Origin: Wolbachia sp.
GTDB taxonomy: Bacteria; Pseudomonadota; Alphaproteobacteria; Rickettsiales; Anaplasmataceae
Direction of reading: 5' to 3'
Length of the DNA: 7,484 nucleotides
Assembly: GCA_022836975.1 (NCBI GenBank)
Contig: JAIXMJ010000002.1
Span: 35,233 to 42,716, forward strand
Position 1 is the first letter of the stretch. Each line of letters starts with the position of its first letter. Both the position numbers and the translations under genes were made by a program. The notes under the pieces were generated by a model. The model was not told the DNA's origin. It ran no database searches and saw nothing but the letters and a program-made list of their open reading frames with translations. This document shows positions 7,041 to 7,484 of the stretch, piece after piece.

Positions 7041-7062
7041 CGACACTCATTAGGTAGTGTCG
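7041..7062. terminator. Hairpin, possible bidirectional terminator or IS-end junction
   Basis: CGACACT (7041-7047) and AGTGTCG (7056-7062) make a perfect 7-bp stem around an 8-nt loop, GC-richer than its surroundings. It is followed by ACATTTATT, only a weak T-rich tract. It lies between the convergent transporter gene and a reverse-strand transposase remnant, as a shared terminator would. Alternatively the right arm belongs to the end of that transposase's element, since the remnant's stop is only 5 nt away. Confidence 0.35.
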
Positions 7063-7066
7063 ACAT

Positions 7067-7177
7067 TTATTCCAACCAAAGATAAATAGCAGCAATATGA
7101 ACAAAAGATAAGAAAGTGATGGCTAATTTATCATAACGAGTAGCAACCCTACGAAAGTGCTTGAGTTTATTAAACAT
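7067..7177 (-). pseudogene. IS5-type transposase C-terminal remnant (fragment A)
   Basis: Read on the reverse strand, this encodes 36 residues beginning MFNKLKHFRRVATRYDKLA and ending AAIYLWLE before a TAA (7067-7069). Lys-His-Phe-Arg followed by ATRYDKLA and a hydrophobic end is the typical C-terminus of IS5-family DDE transposases of the IS427-like kind; the catalytic glutamate would lie just upstream and is missing. Similarity stops at about 7178, where an IS-end-like sequence (7180-7195) and a different transposase fragment begin. The open frame can be extended to an ATG at 7196-7198, but those extra residues (MSYARSP) probably derive from the neighbouring element. Most of the gene is absent from the window, so it cannot be functional here. 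Confidence 0.75.
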
Positions 7178-7179
7178 TG

Positions 7180-7195
7180 GACTTCTTGCATAACT
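7180..7195. repeat. Candidate IS terminal repeat (end of fragment B's element)
   Basis: GACTTCTTGCATAACT lies exactly at the join between the two transposase remnants and right after the stop side of fragment B. It agrees at 10 of 16 positions with the similarly oriented GACCCTCTGCAAAGCT at 7372-7387, sharing GAC, TGCA and CT. That fits the inverted-repeat ends of related IS5-group elements. No target duplication can be shown because the other ends are not in the window. Confidence 0.45.
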
Positions 7196-7368
7196 CATTT
7201 TATCAACTCAAAGTTGTAAATTCCAGCAATTAAGTTGAACCTCAGACTAAAACGTTTTCGTCGATTTCGATAGCGATCTGCAATTATTTTAAATCTTTTA
7301 AGTAAACCTATCACATTTTCAACTATAACTCTTTGGTTTTCAACTATAACTCTTTGGCTAGAAAGATC
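7195..7368 (-). pseudogene. IS5-type (ISL2-like) transposase C-terminal remnant (fragment B)
   Basis: The reverse strand is open for 57 codons to a TGA at 7195-7197. The translation contains VIGLLKRFKIIADRYRNRRK followed by RFSLRFNLIAGIYNFEL. RVIVEN-IG-LKRF-I and RYRNRRKRF-LRFNLIAGIYN-EL are the well-known C-terminal pattern of ISL2-like IS5 transposases; the E of VEN is the likely third catalytic residue. A seven-residue block QRVIVEN is duplicated in tandem, which would disturb the active site. The frame is closed by TAA at 7369-7371, exactly where another IS-like end begins, and the N-terminal two-thirds is missing. It differs from fragment A in its C-terminal pattern, so two elements are represented. 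Confidence 0.8.
7316..7357. repeat. Perfect 21-bp tandem duplication in fragment B
   Basis: Positions 7316-7336 and 7337-7357 are identical 21-nt units placed head to tail. On the reverse strand each encodes the same seven residues around QRVIVEN, so the reading frame is kept. The perfect identity suggests a recent event inside an already dead gene. Confidence 0.95.
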
Positions 7369-7371
7369 TTA

Positions 7372-7387
7372 GACCCTCTGCAAAGCT
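7372..7387. repeat. Candidate left terminal repeat of an IS at the window edge
   Basis: GACCCTCTGCAAAGCT resembles the IS-end-like sequence at 7180-7195 in the same orientation. It begins directly where fragment B's frame is cut and lies 77 nt before a forward ATG whose product looks like a transposase start. This fits the left end of a second element inserted in fragment B's gene. The opposite end is outside the window. Confidence 0.4.
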
Positions 7388-7448
7388 ACAAAAAAATAAG
7401 TGAGAAGAAATAAATAAGGGAGTAGAATATTATTTTTAAAATAAAAAT

Positions 7449-7484
7449 ATGGGAATGAATTACAAAGAAGTAGTAAAAAGACCG
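7449..7484 (+). CDS. Start of a possible IS5-type transposase, cut by the window edge
   Basis: ATG 7449 opens MGMNYKEVVKRP and runs off the right edge, so only 12 residues are visible. MNY-x5-RP is reminiscent of the N-terminus of IS5-group transposases, in which an MNY or MKY start is followed by a Phe-x-x-x-Thr-Gly segment. The candidate terminal repeat 61 nt upstream of the ATG supports this. A purine-rich AAGGGAG (7417-7423) lies too far upstream (25 nt) to serve this ATG well. The true start could be the internal ATG at 7455. With so few residues this remains a tentative call. Confidence 0.35.
   Translation, partial: MGMNYKEVVKRP

Larger units (their letters stand above)
6947..7066. other. 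AT-rich non-coding spacer after the MFS gene
   Basis: The 120 nt between the transporter stop and the first transposase remnant contain no credible reading frame on either strand. Two inverted repeats, listed separately, are the only structure I see. No RNA gene is evident. Confidence 0.6.

Noticed and set aside
6947..7066. tRNA or small RNA gene after the transporter
   Set aside because: No cloverleaf or conserved TPsiC-like sequence was found; only AT-rich sequence with weak hairpins.
7067..7198. A stand-alone 43-residue reverse-strand gene starting at ATG 7198
   Set aside because: The last 36 residues are a transposase C-terminus and the first seven come from the adjoining IS end, so this is a chance join, not a gene.

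Overview
This AT-rich window carries the distal half of a P-type (VirB/VirD4) type IV secretion operon, read left to right as virB9, virB10, virB11, virD4. A Bcr/CflA-like major facilitator efflux gene follows, and the right end is a patch of broken insertion sequences. The low GC, the split virB9-virB10-virB11-virD4 cluster, the short VirB9 with its DSRIKTFVYSPNEVF stretch, the long VirB10 C-terminal insertion and the acidic VirD4 tail together point to an obligate intracellular alphaproteobacterium of the Rickettsiales. Family Anaplasmataceae (Ehrlichia / Neoehrlichia / Wolbachia-like) is most likely; I cannot fix the genus by eye. virB8 probably lies just left of the window edge.

Layout: 14-781 virB9 (outer membrane-side core subunit), 791-2266 virB10 (energy-sensing scaffold), 2269-3252 virB11 (traffic ATPase; GTG start 2 nt after virB10), 3253-3674 a gap containing a decayed partial copy of the virD4 start, 3675-5720 virD4 (coupling ATPase with a repetitive Asp/Glu/His tail), 5768-6946 an MFS transporter, and 6947-7484 no intact gene. 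This last stretch holds two reverse-strand IS5-type transposase C-terminal remnants, two similar IS-end-like sequences, and the start of a forward-strand ORF that runs off the edge.

How the genes work together: VirB9 and VirB10 (with VirB7, not seen here) build the envelope-spanning core channel, VirB11 powers and switches assembly or export, and VirD4 recruits effectors at the inner membrane. The first three genes are packed with 2-9 nt spacing and are surely co-transcribed. The 422-nt gap before virD4 is anomalous for such an operon. It is explained by a tandem duplication of the virB11-virD4 junction, whose first virD4 copy has lost its first membrane helix, acquired a stop at codon 9 and diverged.

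I did not find convincing evidence for an entirely new system. The most notable items are the duplicated virD4 5' region, the repeat-built VirD4 tail and the apparently nested IS remnants.
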